The notes under the pieces were generated by a model. That model worked only from the letters and a program-made list of their open reading frames with translations, had not been told where the DNA came from and made no database searches. A program made the translations under genes and the position numbers. A DNA stretch of 64,000 nt, from assembly GCA_005765155.1 (NCBI GenBank), contig VCCP01000002.1:3224001-3288000 (forward strand), written 5' to 3'. This document shows positions 1 to 11,521 of the stretch, in pieces. The DNA comes from Zelopaecilomyces penicillatus. Its lineage: Eukaryota; Ascomycota; Sordariomycetes; Hypocreales; Pseudodiploosporaceae. The first letter of the stretch is position 1, and every line of letters begins with the position of its first letter.

Positions 1-317
1 CACATCTGCCATCTACCACGTAAACCTGCACTTGCTCGCTCTGCATATGGCGCAGTGGGGGTCTAGGGTTCGTCCGTGTACACTCAAAGAATGCATTGAC
101 ACGAGTAGGAATTGAGACCTGGCGGCACAAAACAACTCACCTGGACATAATCTAGCACCAGCTGCTGGATCTGGCGATCAAAGCGCCGATCCTGCTGGCC
201 AACACACCAAAAACCAAGTGAGACATGAAAGGCATTGCCAATTGGAGGCCCGTTGGCAGTGCGGATCCGTACAGTATTTTCTTTGTACAGATGTGCACAT
301 CTCTTCTCCCAAGTCAT
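1..317 (-). CDS. Left-edge partial gene, unrecognised protein
   Basis: Two exons are visible: 317-141 and 40-1, the second running off the window. The intron (140-41) has a GTGAGT donor and a CAG acceptor, and the reading frame continues across it in phase 0. The first ATG in the open frame is at 317; the frame is closed upstream by a TAA at 359-357, so a longer product would need an upstream exon. The visible protein starts MTWEKRCAHLYKE, continues through GPPIGNAFHVSLGFWC and ends in an exon-2 stretch reading SEQVQVYVVDG. Codon choice looks coding. I do not recognise the family and see too little of it to assign a domain. The start and the single intron are inferred from frame only. Confidence 0.42.
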
Positions 318-341
318 CGGGTTGAAAGTAGGAAGAGACAA

Positions 342-1364
342 GTCGAGAGATGGATATTAAACTGGAGCCATGTAAATAATCCCATTTTCCATTAGATCTA
401 TCCAAAGAATAAAACCGCTGTTCATGGCGTATTATGACAACTGCCGACTATTTCGGTACTTGCACGGCACATAGCCATAACCCGCATCTATAGGGCACCA
501 ACTGCAACCCAGCAAGCCTGTCAAAAGCTACCTAGCCTCTGCCGTACAATATATCACAGGGGGCCTGATTCGCCTCTACTCTATCGTGACCTCGTATACA
601 GTGCTGCAAAAACACCTGCTGTGACATCATCCCTCGTGTTCGCCCGTCTTCCACCTCCTCCACGTCACACCCATGACATCAAAACTCTCTCTTCTCTCTC
701 TCTCTCTCAAACTACTTACTGTCAAATGCACGATAATCCATCGTCTATCCCGTCCCGTCCGTGCGCAAAACGTCCCATAGCCCCCCCCCCCCCCGATCCA
801 AGACGATTTCGATCCCCCATCGCCAACAGGGAAGCCCTCTCATTCCAGTCTTGACGTTTCTTGTCCGAGAATAGAGAGTAGGAAGAACAACCAAAACAAC
901 TAGCAGGCTCAGACGATCAACCTATGCATCAAACTAAGCACGTATACATGTAGTCACAGGAGCAGTCGTAAGACATGGCGAACCAAAAGATGTGCATGTC
1001 AACGTTACAATGAATAGGTAGTTTACACAAATCCCGAGTACATACATAAATATCCGGCACATCATCGTCTTCCCCCTCCAAGACTCTCCAATCAGCCAGA
1101 TGCCAATTCAAGGGATCGTCACACACACTTGCCTACCTCGTCCAGACTACCATTGCTTTTGTACAAAACGAACCACGTCCCCCTTCCCATCCTGGGTATT
1201 CCATATCCATCTGTCTTTCTACTTCCATCTTTCAACTTGCCAAACCTACCATTCAAGCCATCAACTCTCTATACAACGACATATATCCCACCAGTAAACA
1301 AGACTCAACCAGCACCATCTACTTTCGTTTACATCAAGTGTCACCACCACAACCACCGCCCAAC
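342..1364. other. Divergent intergenic/promoter region
   Basis: No convincing gene. It is the upstream region of both the left-edge gene (-) and the NIS1-like gene (+). It contains a 14-nt poly-C run at 781-794 and pyrimidine-rich stretches near 620-720 and 1170-1330. The short ORFs here are low-complexity reads through CT-rich DNA. Confidence 0.6.
781..794. repeat. Poly-C tract (14 nt)
   Basis: Fourteen consecutive C residues on the plus strand inside a pyrimidine-rich promoter region. The length could be unstable or an assembly/sequencing artefact. Confidence 0.9.
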
Positions 1365-1618
1365 ATGCGCTTCTCACTCGCCTCCATCGCTGCTGTCACA
1401 TCCATCATCAGCACCGTCCACGCTCGCATCTACGGCATCGCCGTCCCTCAAACCATCAAGCCCGGCGACTCCTTTGATGCCATCATCCTCAGCTCAAACT
1501 ACATCCAAACCGTCTACGACGTCTCCATCGTCTTTGGCTTTGATCAGGGCGACGGTCACCGAGAGAGTCTCGGCAGTGTTATTGGTTCTTATTATCTCGG
1601 TCCTGGTTAGTCTCTTTA

Positions 1619-1649
<31 letters not shown>

Positions 1650-1901
1650 ACAAGATAGATTACACAAAAGTATTTCAACTAACATATGTTCCTTTCCAAC
1701 TAAACAGCAAAGTCAAATCACATGGACAACATGACCCAGCGCATCACACTCCCCAAGACCGCTATCCCCGGCGACGGCATCCTGACCGCAAGCCTCTTCA
1801 GCCTCTACGGCGCCGCCTCCGGTCCTACGCTGTCAAACTACAACGTCACCGTCACCTTTGGCGACAGCACAAGCGACAAATACGTCGCAAGCAATGTTTA
1901 A
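1365..1901 (+). CDS. NIS1-like secreted effector
   Basis: Exons 1365-1605 and 1708-1901; the intron 1606-1707 has a GTTAGT donor and a CAG acceptor. The product is 144 residues. It begins with a signal peptide (about residues 1-20, ending TVHA) and contains IYGIAVPQTIKPGDSFDA, an NYIQTVYDV segment, the SYYLGPG loop at the intron, and a C-terminal half with TASLFSLYGA and NYNVTVTFGD. This layout and length match the NIS1 (necrosis-inducing secreted protein 1) family, small secreted proteins widespread in plant-associated ascomycetes. Characterised members target plant immune receptor-associated kinases in the apoplast or host cell; whether this copy does so is inferred. The ATG at 1365 puts the signal peptide at the N-terminus. 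It converges on the IRS4 gene. Confidence 0.88.
1621..1642. repeat. (CT)11 microsatellite inside the effector intron
   Basis: An uninterrupted CT dinucleotide tract just after the donor site of the NIS1-like intron. It lies far from the acceptor, so it is not the normal polypyrimidine tract. Confidence 0.9.
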
Positions 1902-2431
1902 AAACTGCCCTTGTCTCTCCCTCTGGCGCCGCTAGCCCCAGTCACTCTCCCTCAAACATCTGATTCCTCTTTCCTCCCACGCGCTGCGCATACTCTCTTC
2001 CTCAACAATACATATTCCGCCACTACTACTCAATTAATCATCACGAAGCGACGAACTACATTCCCCCATAGTCTTCTTTTTTGTAATAGATGGTAGAGAT
2101 ACAGGGCTCTTGGTAGCTTAACTGGACCGCTTAGCTTGCGAGGATGGTTTTCAAGGTTCACAATAATACCCAACAAGGTCAAAGCACAGATAGACCAGTT
2201 TTAATTATACAAAAATGTTATAATTGTTCAAATTCTCTAATTACTCCTCAACTCGACCAGTTACTTCTAGTCCAGACGAGTACTGTTTGATTGTTTTTTA
2301 CTATAGCTACTAATTATAGGGTATCATACTGCAATGCAGCCCGTTACAAAAGGGGGGCAGGCTAGTTCATTGATTCACCCTGCTCCCTTCCAAATCTCCC
2401 TCCCTCCCTTCGTCATTTGCTACGTTGCTTC
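1902..2431. other. Convergent 3' intergenic region
   Basis: Holds the 3' ends of two convergent genes (NIS1-like from the left, IRS4 from the right). The 2200-2330 part is AT-rich, as expected for fungal 3' untranslated/termination DNA. No further gene seen. Confidence 0.6.
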
Positions 2432-4930
2432 TCACCGAGGCTTGGGCCTCTTCACCATCGCGCCGTTGGCACTGCCCCATACGCTGTCACTGACTCTCGC
2501 CGGGAGTTTCCTCCCTCGCAGCCGCTGGTCAATGAGCCACGTGCCTACGACAAACTCCGGTCTGCTGAGCATCCCCTGGTTTGCCCGGTCTACTAGATCC
2601 CAGACCTCGCCTAGTTCATCATCTGGTAAACGGGATCGCCTCCAAATCTCGCGAACCACCAGATTGGCCACGTAGACCGACACGTCTTTGCCAACATTGC
2701 CCTCTCCGCTCGTTGACGGACTGTTCTGGACAAGTAACGTACCGCGATTCGACGCCCACAACGCCTCATATCGCTTCCTCTCTCGCGGTGTAATCTGCTC
2801 TCTCCACTTCTTGCGGGAACCCTCGTGATGAGCATGCTTTCCCTTGTGGAGCTTATGGCGATGATGTCCTTTCTTCGGGCGTTCTGCCTCCTCGTCACTG
2901 AGACTGACGGGCTGACGTAGTGTCTGGAGCAGCCGAGGGGACTTTTGGCGTTTTGGCAAAATTGGCGGAGCCGACGAACCCGTGTTATGAGGTGTCAAGC
3001 GAGCTGAAGCCAGAGATCCAGCAACAATTGCATTCGCGAGCGAGTCTAGTTGTAGGTTACTGGTTGTGGATGCATTGGTAAGCCGTCGTCGGTAAGCTTC
3101 ATGCGTCGGTGATGGCGGGGCACTGGCAATAGATTGCCTCCGAGCTGGTAAGGAAGATACTTGATGATGATGTTGATGGTGCTGATGATGCTGCTCTGTA
3201 TATCGAGCAGCTGGAGGTACCGATACAGCCACAGGAGCGACTGATTTAGGGCGACTTGGTGCGTCGGAATCCCCTCGCGGTCCGCTACGGGTCGCAGAGG
3301 CACCTTGCCCAAGCCTATTACTCCCCCGAGGCTGCGGTGGTGTAGGGGGCCGTTGCTGTCTCGTAACAAATCTCCGTTTCTGCGGATCCGGTGATGGCGG
3401 TGACATGGGTTGAGTCGGACTCAGGGCAAGATGCGGAGACGATACCGGGCTCAATGGCGTCTTGGCCAGTTTCTGCGGTTGAGGTGAGAGCACCTCCGTC
3501 GTCGACCTGCTCACAATCCGCGGAGGAGAGGGCGGCCGCGGCTTAACAGACGCAGTCGTAGCTGCAAATCTACTAGCAGGAGGCGGTGACAGAGGAGGGC
3601 TTGTTTGTCCCCTGGTCGCAACTGTTGCCGCAGGTTTAGGTGTCTTGACCGTAGCCGATGCCGGTTGCCGTCTCGATTGCATAATGGGCGTGGTTGGCTG
3701 GTCGTTTTGTGACAGCGAAGGCGTACGCGGTCGTCGCTTAGGAGATGGTAGTTCTGGTACTTGCGACACATTGGAGACTCGTGGATCTGCTGACCGAGGT
3801 GGTTTTGGTGACGGAGCTCTGGTCGGCAAAACTGACCGAGAAACTGGAGACGGAGGACTCGGTTTTTGTGACTTTGGTGTCAATGGTAAAGTCGGCTGTA
3901 TATCTCGAGCAGCATCCGCCGCTGTGCCTGGCTTTGGCTTTGGTTGGTTCTGCAGCTGAGAAAGCGGTTTCGAGGAAGCAATGCCTGGCAGTGATCGAGG
4001 GGTTCTAGGAGAGGGAGATGGGATTTCAGGAGTTGCTTGCTGCACGGAAACGATTGGAGGAGTTGGTGGCCGGACGTCTTGCAAAGGTTTGGGTTTCGGC
4101 TTAGGCTTGGAGTGAGTTGCCGGTAACCCCTTTGCTGGTAATCGTACTCGCGTGTCTGGACTGCTACCAATCGACTCTGGGGGCGAAGATTGAGGAGGTG
4201 GTTGAGCCATTCTCCCACCCGCTCCAGCTCCTACAGCCCCCCCTCCTCTCGCCTTTTCGAACATGTGTATCAAGGACCCCGTCGGCGGAATCGGCCCCGA
4301 ATCTACCACTTCGCCGGGGGCGCTCATCGCCCCAATGCTGCCCATCCGCCTCGGCGTCCTCGTCTGCGGGCTCGCCGCCAGAGTTGCCGCAATAAGACTC
4401 GGGTTCTTCGCATCGGCCTTGCCACCCGGTGCCGCTGCGCCCGTCGCCAAGCCCGGAAGCGCCTGCGCATAAGCCAGACCCAAGCCCGACGACGCAGTCG
4501 GCGAGGCACCCGTGCCACCAAGCTGATGCAGGCGCGCCGCAACAAGTCCTCCGTGTAGTCCATGACCATGTGTATCTAACTCATGCATGCTCCCCCCGGT
4601 TGCCTGGGCGGCGATGGAAGCCGCTGCCAACCCGACAGACCGTGTCGTCGGGCTCCTGGTAGGACTTCTGGTCGGACTCCTCGACCCCCCTCCAGCCGTA
4701 ACCGCTGCCGTAAGCGCGCCATTGTTCCTAGCCAAGTTCACTGCGTTCTGATGTTGCGGGTGCTGCTGCTGATTCTGATGCCCAAAGTGGCGGGACGATG
4801 GTGCTGCCGGATACGTCGGATGGTCGTGCTTCTCCTGGTTTCGAAAGGCAAGCGATGCGCCCTGCAGCGCGACGGCGGCACTGTTGTTTTCGGGGGACCC
4901 GTTACCGCGACTGCGGGAGACGGGATTCAT
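2432..4930 (-). CDS. IRS4: IRS4/TAX4-type EH-domain protein
   Basis: A single continuous frame of 832 residues with ATG at 4930. Residues 1 to about 700 are low-complexity, rich in Pro, Ser, Ala and Gln, with many SPxxP-like stretches and a His-rich patch near residue 580, so probably disordered. The last ~120 residues hold the EH domain, from ITPRERKRYEALWASNRG through REIWRRSRLPDDELGEVWDLVD (read in two pieces) to GMLSRPEFVVGTWLIDQRL. An EH domain at the C-terminus behind a long disordered region is the layout of yeast Irs4/Tax4, which activate the PI(4,5)P2 phosphatase Inp51 and affect cell-wall integrity, autophagy and rDNA silencing. The role here is inferred from the family; the partner-binding NPF motifs of targets cannot be assessed. 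It is transcribed toward the NIS1-like gene. Confidence 0.88.
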   Translation of the reverse strand: MNPVSRSRGNGSPENNSAAVALQGASLAFRNQEKHDHPTYPAAPSSRHFGHQNQQQHPQHQNAVNLARNNGALTAAVTAGGGSRSPTRSPTRSPTTRSVGLAAASIAAQATGGSMHELDTHGHGLHGGLVAARLHQLGGTGASPTASSGLGLAYAQALPGLATGAAAPGGKADAKNPSLIAATLAASPQTRTPRRMGSIGAMSAPGEVVDSGPIPPTGSLIHMFEKARGGGAVGAGAGGRMAQPPPQSSPPESIGSSPDTRVRLPAKGLPATHSKPKPKPKPLQDVRPPTPPIVSVQQATPEIPSPSPRTPRSLPGIASSKPLSQLQNQPKPKPGTAADAARDIQPTLPLTPKSQKPSPPSPVSRSVLPTRAPSPKPPRSADPRVSNVSQVPELPSPKRRPRTPSLSQNDQPTTPIMQSRRQPASATVKTPKPAATVATRGQTSPPLSPPPASRFAATTASVKPRPPSPPRIVSRSTTEVLSPQPQKLAKTPLSPVSSPHLALSPTQPMSPPSPDPQKRRFVTRQQRPPTPPQPRGSNRLGQGASATRSGPRGDSDAPSRPKSVAPVAVSVPPAARYTEQHHQHHQHHHQVSSLPARRQSIASAPPSPTHEAYRRRLTNASTTSNLQLDSLANAIVAGSLASARLTPHNTGSSAPPILPKRQKSPRLLQTLRQPVSLSDEEAERPKKGHHRHKLHKGKHAHHEGSRKKWREQITPRERKRYEALWASNRGTLLVQNSPSTSGEGNVGKDVSVYVANLVVREIWRRSRLPDDELGEVWDLVDRANQGMLSRPEFVVGTWLIDQRLRGRKLPARVSDSVWGSANGAMVKRPKPR

Positions 4931-7193
4931 CGCCAGCAGAGAGCAGATGGCGACGACATCAGAGGCATACGAGGAGGGAGAGGTTGTCGCTGTGTCTCAT
5001 CCGGTTGTCGAATTGCAGGTAATCGTGGTGGGGGATTCGGGTATAGAGAGCTAAAGAAGAGGAAAGAAGAGACCCAAGAAGGATTTTGTCTAGAAAAGAT
5101 ACAAAAGAAAGAAGCACCGCCTGCACTGCCCGTTTGCTTCAGTGCCCGTTTCGTGTAGATGTCTATGCAAGAGAGGTTTTGGGTGTGGTTGATGGAGAGA
5201 GAGAGGAAGAAAGAATGGTAATTAGTGGTCAGCAAACATACATGCACGCGAGATTACGACAAAACTTGGCCCGTTCCAGGGGCCGTTGTTGAAAGTGCAA
5301 CTACGAGTTTAGTAGCTGAGGTGGAGAGGTGGACAGGCCAGGCATCTGACGCCAGTGGATGGGGGTGGTGTGCTCGCCTGTCGGGTGCTTGGCTAGCGCT
5401 GTAGATGCAGGTGAGGCTCCTTGTCAGGCTGTAAAAGCTGCTGTTACACGAGACCGTTTACCGTTGAGTCTCTAATAACACCCCCCAAGGGATCATATAC
5501 CACCGGCTACACAGCCTCACAAAGCGTTTGGATATTAGATATTTAGTACTTCCTTGCTGCCTCGATACAGGCTTTTTAAAGATGTAACAAAGCGGATGGA
5601 TGGTTCTCGTACTTTGCCCACTTTCAGGGGCATCACTGTGTGAATTTTCCAGGGTCTACGACCAATGGACAACAACTTCAGATGGAAAACCCGTTTCAAA
5701 TATTAGCACGTCACGCATGCACTTCCTTCCCTAGGGAGGCCACGCGCTTAATCCTAGGTAGCGTACTAATGCACCACTACATAATGTACCCAACCTTGCC
5801 AAGTGATATTTACCTACTTGTAAACGGCCGAGTACGGATACAGAAGCCCATTTTTATTATTTCCAGTTTGAGGAGGAGGCTGTTGCAGTTGCATTAGGTT
5901 GATCCACGCATAAGGCCAAGAACAACGTAATTGATCCAGTTATCACAGAGTTTTTACTCCATTCCGTTCTTACTCTTTGATCTTCATTTAATGTGCTCAA
6001 ACTCTACAGTGTTGTTTCGCACTTTCCATACTAATAAATGTAATAATATGACCTCTGCTATAACCGCTTTGCAGGTGATTCACAAGACTGCCAACTACAA
6101 CCCTGATGTCATCGTCAGCAAGTCACCAGGTTTTTTTTTCACACAGTACAATAACAACTTCGCACATTCTATGACATGACAGCCTCGTATTCACACATGG
6201 CCCTGGTGAAACTAACTGAGTATACCCGCAACTCCGAGGCTATTAATCTGACTGCCAATAGCCAAAAATATAGAAATCCCTGTGATCTGCAACACATCAT
6301 GACAAAATGACACCTGCTAGAAATTACCTGCAACTAGTTCCTCACAGTAATCAATCAGGCACTCAAATCAATTACATTCGAGGCACAGTAGTCAGGCAAT
6401 ACGCAGTTGGAAACGAGAAATCGGCGTGTGGCCATTGATTCAACTTCTGAGATATGTCTCTCAGAACAAAAAAAAACAAAAAACTTAACATCAAAAGAAA
6501 ATGCAGAATCGGCTCTCTAGAAGCACCCATATGCATCGTCAGTAGCCAACGCCCGGCCGCCATTTTACGCCTTCCCTTTGCCCCCTCATATCGTCGGCAA
6601 ATTCTTGGCAATCGCTTTCACTCTCGCCGCTGCGATCCATTACTCGGCTCAATCAACAGGAAAAGACAAAGTGACGGAAAAACAATACAAGAAACAGTTC
6701 GCTCAAGCACCTCAGCTTGCTGGCCCTCTGTGCCAGTCTATGCAACAACAATTCTTCGTCTCGGTATCACACAAAACATAAGAGAAACGAACCAGACATT
6801 GAGGTTCCCTTTTTTCAGATACAAAACAGAAAAGGACAAGTAAAAAGAAAAAAGCCCAACCCAGGAGAGCTGTAGATGGAAAATGGAAGGAGATAGTAGC
6901 AACCGTATTCCAAGAGTTTTGAATCGGGTGGCCAGCCTGGCTACCGGTTTTAGTAGAGAAAAAAAGCCCATCGTACAAAGGCCAATGAAAGGCGGAGAGT
7001 AGAGAGAAAAAATATATGCTGGATACCAAATCATCGCTAGATGTTGGGCATCATCGTGTCCTTCGTCAAGTGTGTCGTTTAACGCATGGTAATGCAAGAC
7101 CGCTTCGCTTCTGTGCCCTCTCTAAAACGAGATGAAGGAAAAGGGGAAAGAGGTCGTCCAAGTCAAATCATATAGATCATCAATGCAAATGCG
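4931..7193. other. Intergenic region between IRS4 and ASE1
   Basis: 2.26 kb containing the IRS4 promoter (right of 4930 on the minus strand) and the ASE1 3' region. A purine-rich stretch at 5050-5240 would be a pyrimidine-rich 5' leader of IRS4. Short ORFs near 5640-6180 and 6370-7100 have no start context, signal peptide, domain or plausible splice partner. I see no gene. Confidence 0.55.
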
Positions 7194-9666
7194 TTAAAAT
7201 GCGTCTTCATCAGTCCATTCGCTTCCTGATATGATGCGGTTGCCGTCTTGGTCAATCATTACTGGTGCTCCATAGGCTGTTCCTGGCGGAAAGCCTCGTG
7301 CTCGTTTAGCAGTGCTGGTATTAGGCCGGTGGCCCTGATCAGGCTCCATCCGCTTGCCCCGAGCTGCACGAAGCTTGGCATAGTATGCATCTGTGGCATC
7401 CGCCTCCGGTTCGCTGTAATCGTCGTATGTCTCCCAGTTCTCTGACCCTGAGATTGCCGTAGAAGCGTGAGAGGTGTTGGAGATTTGTCTAGGTGGGGGC
7501 GCCTCGGGACGCTTTGGGGGACGCATCGTCGCGTAGCGATCATCATACTCTTCCTCATAAGAGCTAGGCTGTGTTTGATACGACTGATTAGAGCTCTGGG
7601 TATGGTAAGATTGGCTAGACCCCGAGTGTGTTGTCCTCGCTGTTCTGGTACGGTCATCATAAACATCCTCTGGTTGCACCGAACGAACGATATTCGAGTC
7701 TAAGCCGATTGACTTGTAGGGGTTTATCGGCGTCTCCAGCTCAGGGACTGATCCAAGATCTCGCATTTTTGGCGGAGGGGCTCTAATAGGAGCGCCACTG
7801 CGAACTGGTTCAACCCTTGACTCTGGACGTCCACGGCGCTCAGGAGAGTTGCTACCATGTTTCAAGTTGGACAAGGGGACTCTGGCTGGTATTCTTGAAG
7901 GGCTACCCTGTCCTGGTCTCGTTGGGCTACCTCTGTTGGTGGCGACTGGAACCTGGGTTTGTGTTTGTGGCTGAGGTTTTCTTGTTGTCGGTCCATTTGC
8001 TGTCGGTGTTTTGGTCATAGTTCGCGGTGGTATGGACTTTGCGCTATTGGCTCTTACTGGTCCAGTCTTGGGAGCTGCCCTGGTGGCTGCTGGAGGCGGA
8101 CCAGCCGGGGTTTTTGATCGAGGAGGCACAGTTGTCGTCTTCTTGACGTCCTCAGACTCTACTTCATCCAGATATCGCTCCCCAAAGACCAAAAAGGGTC
8201 GCCCATACTCATCCTCCCACCTCTCGAGAACCTTTCGCATTTCAGCCGTAACCTTGGGAAGCTCTTTAGCAATCCGCTTTCGCATCTTTTCCTCGCGGAG
8301 AAGCTTGCCAGGGTCTCGCTTCTCGCCTTTCTGGCCACGCAGCATCAGTCGAGACGCATCCTGACTTGATGCTGTCAGATCATCTCGTTCTTTGATCAGC
8401 TCCTTGTGCCGGTCTACCAACGCTAACATTGGGGCCCTTTGCTCTTTCAATGCTTCTAATCTTGCAACTTCGCGCTCGTGAGCTTCCAGTAGTGCGTCGC
8501 TGTAGACATCAGAGAAGGCGGGGGTGAACTCAAGCATTTCGTCTTCTGATAGATAAAGAGAATCCCACAACTCCTGTAACCTGAGACGTGTGTCTTCAAC
8601 AAAGACATGAAGATTCTCGTGCTTCAGCTCATTCAAGCGCTCAAGCTCGTCCTCAAATTCATTGATTTGACGAACACCACAGCCTCGGTTCTGGTTCATA
8701 AATGTCTTGGTCTCTGCTTCATCCACGCCCAGCTTCTCCCAAAGAGCCTCGACAGCAGTTTTGAGATCACGCAAGCGTTTCTCGCGGTTCTTCTTCTCGT
8801 CAGAGAGCCTATCGTACTTAGACTGCAGTCGCTGGATGTCTTCCTCGTGAAGACCAAGCTGCTCTGGAGCATCACGGTAGTATTTGAGTATGGCGCCATC
8901 CTGTTGCGCCTGGGGGATGCCAAGCTCGGCCCAAAGCTGAATGACATTTTTGCTCAATGATTCCATCGTGGCACGGCGGCGCATGTATTCTTCATAAACC
9001 CGCGTAAACTCGGAATCAAGACGATCAACGTAAGATGGCGAGAGGTCAAAGGATGGCGGAATGGATTGATTGGGGCCGGTAGGTGGGAGGGGAATCTGGA
9101 CGAATGTTGGCTCGAGATGTGATGAGTAAGACTCGAGTGCTTCCACAAGCTCTATAACGTGTTTGTTAGTAATTGCTTGCACCAACTATGAACATAAAGG
9201 ATGAGTATCAGGAGAAGGACATCACATACTTTTCACTTGCTCAAAACGCTCTTTGTGGAGTCTATAGATCTGGGTGTGCTTGTCCTTGAGAACCTGCAGG
9301 CAGCGAATCAAAGGATACGTAATCTTGATTTCGTCGTCATCTTGGTAGTTGCGATGTTTTGAGTCGTCAAGCGACGCTTCCATCTGTCGGATAGCGGAGA
9401 TGATTTGCTTCGCCTCGTCCACCAATTCTTTCTTCTCGGAGGTAACAAGCCGCACCTGATTATTCAGGGCCGCTGACAGAGCTGCAAAGAGCTATGATAC
9501 CACCATCATCAGCATCATGTTCGTTGAATCGGGGTCGGTCGGTGTGACAACATACCTCTGTTTCTCTGGCTTCGCGCTCATGGCCAGGAACACCAATCTC
9601 ATCAAACAAGCCATGCAGCTGACCAATACTATTGTTCACCTGCTGGGAAAGATAACTAGTGTCCAT
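7194..9666 (-). CDS. ASE1: Ase1/PRC1/MAP65 microtubule-bundling protein
   Basis: Three exons: 9666-9556, 9491-9230 and 9151-7194, giving 776 residues. Introns are 9555-9492 (GTATGT/TAG) and 9229-9152 (GTATGT/TAG). The N-terminal ~400 residues are strongly heptad-patterned, as in the rod and spectrin regions of the family. The signature MAP65 segment is present as LLREEKMRKRIAKELPK followed by ERWEDEYGRPFLVFGERYL. The C-terminal ~300 residues are basic and Pro/Ser/Thr-rich with several SP/TP sites, typical of the CDK-regulated tail. Family members crosslink antiparallel microtubules in the spindle midzone in anaphase and cytokinesis. The ATG at 9666 is the first in frame and gives the expected MDTSYLSQQVNNSIG N-terminus. 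Function is assigned from the family. Confidence 0.93.
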
Positions 9667-11521
9667 GATGACGAAAGCCGATCGCCTCAGGGGCGGAGAA
9701 TTTTAAGGCGACGTCGCTCGGGTTTGTGTGTAGGTGCCTTCAAGACAGGCGAGGTGAGTAATGTCGTCCGCAAGTAAGTGTTGTTTGTAAATTGATTATC
9801 CCCTAGAGCAATGATGATGTCGATGAGGCGGGGTCGCCCTTTGTCGCCCACGGTGAATAGTGGTGGTGTTGAGAGGGGCGGCCAGTCTGTTCTATTTCGA
9901 GGTGTGTTGTTTATTTTGACCAGCAGCGCACGTTGTTTGTCTCTCCAGGTCACCGGCTAGTCACAGGGTTGTTGGGAGAAGCAACACAGCGTTCCATGCG
10001 CGGTGAGTGAGCCCCAAACCTCCGTCAATCTATCCACGAACCAAGGTGCTAGTCTCGGGCTCTGGTCTGCCGCTGAGACAACGAATTGCGTGGGAAATGG
10101 CGATGGGGAGGAGATTCACGACACAGAAACGGGGTGGTGTTGATGGGGTACCGTGTACTGTTTAAGGTGCGGTACGTACACACGCAGCTGCTGCACTCCA
10201 CTGTTTACCCGGGTGGGACGCCAAGGCCGTGTCGGAGTTGTCATGGCAACAATGCATGTGCGATTTCTTTACCTCTGAAGCTAACCCAACCAGTGCTGTG
10301 CTGCAGACGCTGAATGGTTGTTTCAGGCGCCGAACCCCACCGTCCTATCATGACTGCCGCTTCGACGCATTCTGCGCTCTCTCCCGTGACTGTGCTGTGA
10401 CGTCTCGGTTGCAGGGAATGCTGTAGTAAATGCGGCTTACACAGGGGGAAACAGTGGCTACGAGGTTCTGTGATAGGAGTTCAGCTATAATGTGTGGATT
10501 TTCTTTACATTCGGAAGAAGCGAGCCTTGCGCAGGTAACACTCCTTATCATATTATGCATGTCGCCTGTCCTGCGATTTGTTCCGATCTTGAATCTGCAC
10601 GCTGTCGATCACGCGAGTCGATTGTATTTTCTGTGAGGTTGATGCAAAACGACTACCCTACAGCAAGTACTAACATCGGACGTAAACGCCCCAATAATAG
10701 CACGACGTGAACATTCCTTGTTATTCAATCTACAAGCTCAGTATTTACACAATAAGCAATTAATGTAAATTATAGAGAGATTGAAAAGTATAGGGGCAGT
10801 CAAGGCAAATATAGTCGCTCGTCTGCTTTTGCGAATGAAAAGTTTCATGCAAGTGGCCCAGATCCACAACTCAGCCAACCCTTTAATTTGAAGACACAGT
10901 CCAGGGTCTTTTTGGGGGGGGGTTCACATCAATGTTAATAACATCTTGTCGAATTACTAGATGTTTGAGTAGAACAGGAATTTGATGATTTTGATAATCA
11001 TCAGCCGTATACCAGCTTCAGAAAAGCAATGTTGTTGGTCTTGACCAAATGCTGTATTCTTCTCAAACTCATTTGCCTACACGACACGTAACATCTTTGC
11101 TTGCCTCGGTGATCATGGTGCTTCAGAGCCTTTGTCTATCTGTGAGTTGAAATGGAAAGCCCCTTGGTATGAGCTCAATAATACATCAAGACAAGACACG
11201 TTTATACGAACTAGTACGTACAGTATCGAGACATTAGCCACAACATGTCAAGGACATATTAGAGAGACAGTCGGGCGACGAGCCGAATGACCGAGCGACC
11301 GGCCAGCACTGTGTGGAGCCTGCACCACGAAGACAATTCAATCATCAAGTTATACTCTCATAAAGCAACCAACTCAATTTACTTTATAATCTCATGTAAA
11401 TTACCATTATATCAGGTTAAGGCCGGTAAAAAGGCGCCATGCTCCATAAATCCACCATCATAACCATGAACTTCATAATCGTCATTAAACGTTAAGCCAA
11501 TCACAAAACCATCCCGGCTTA
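9667..11521. other. Intergenic region, ASE1 promoter and regulator 3' flank
   Basis: 1.86 kb with no supported gene. The left part is the ASE1 promoter; the right part is AT-rich 3' flank of the zinc-cluster gene. Short ORFs around 10086-10710 overlap in several frames and show no consistent coding signal. Confidence 0.55.

Noticed and set aside
339..341. TTG start at 341 for the left-edge gene
   Set aside because: The codon is TTG; fungal genes normally start at ATG. The first in-frame ATG is at 317, so I used that.
1129..1734. 201-codon plus-strand ORF overlapping the effector gene
   Set aside because: It is a different frame of the NIS1-like exons, Ser/Pro/Thr low-complexity, and runs through the CT repeat of the intron.
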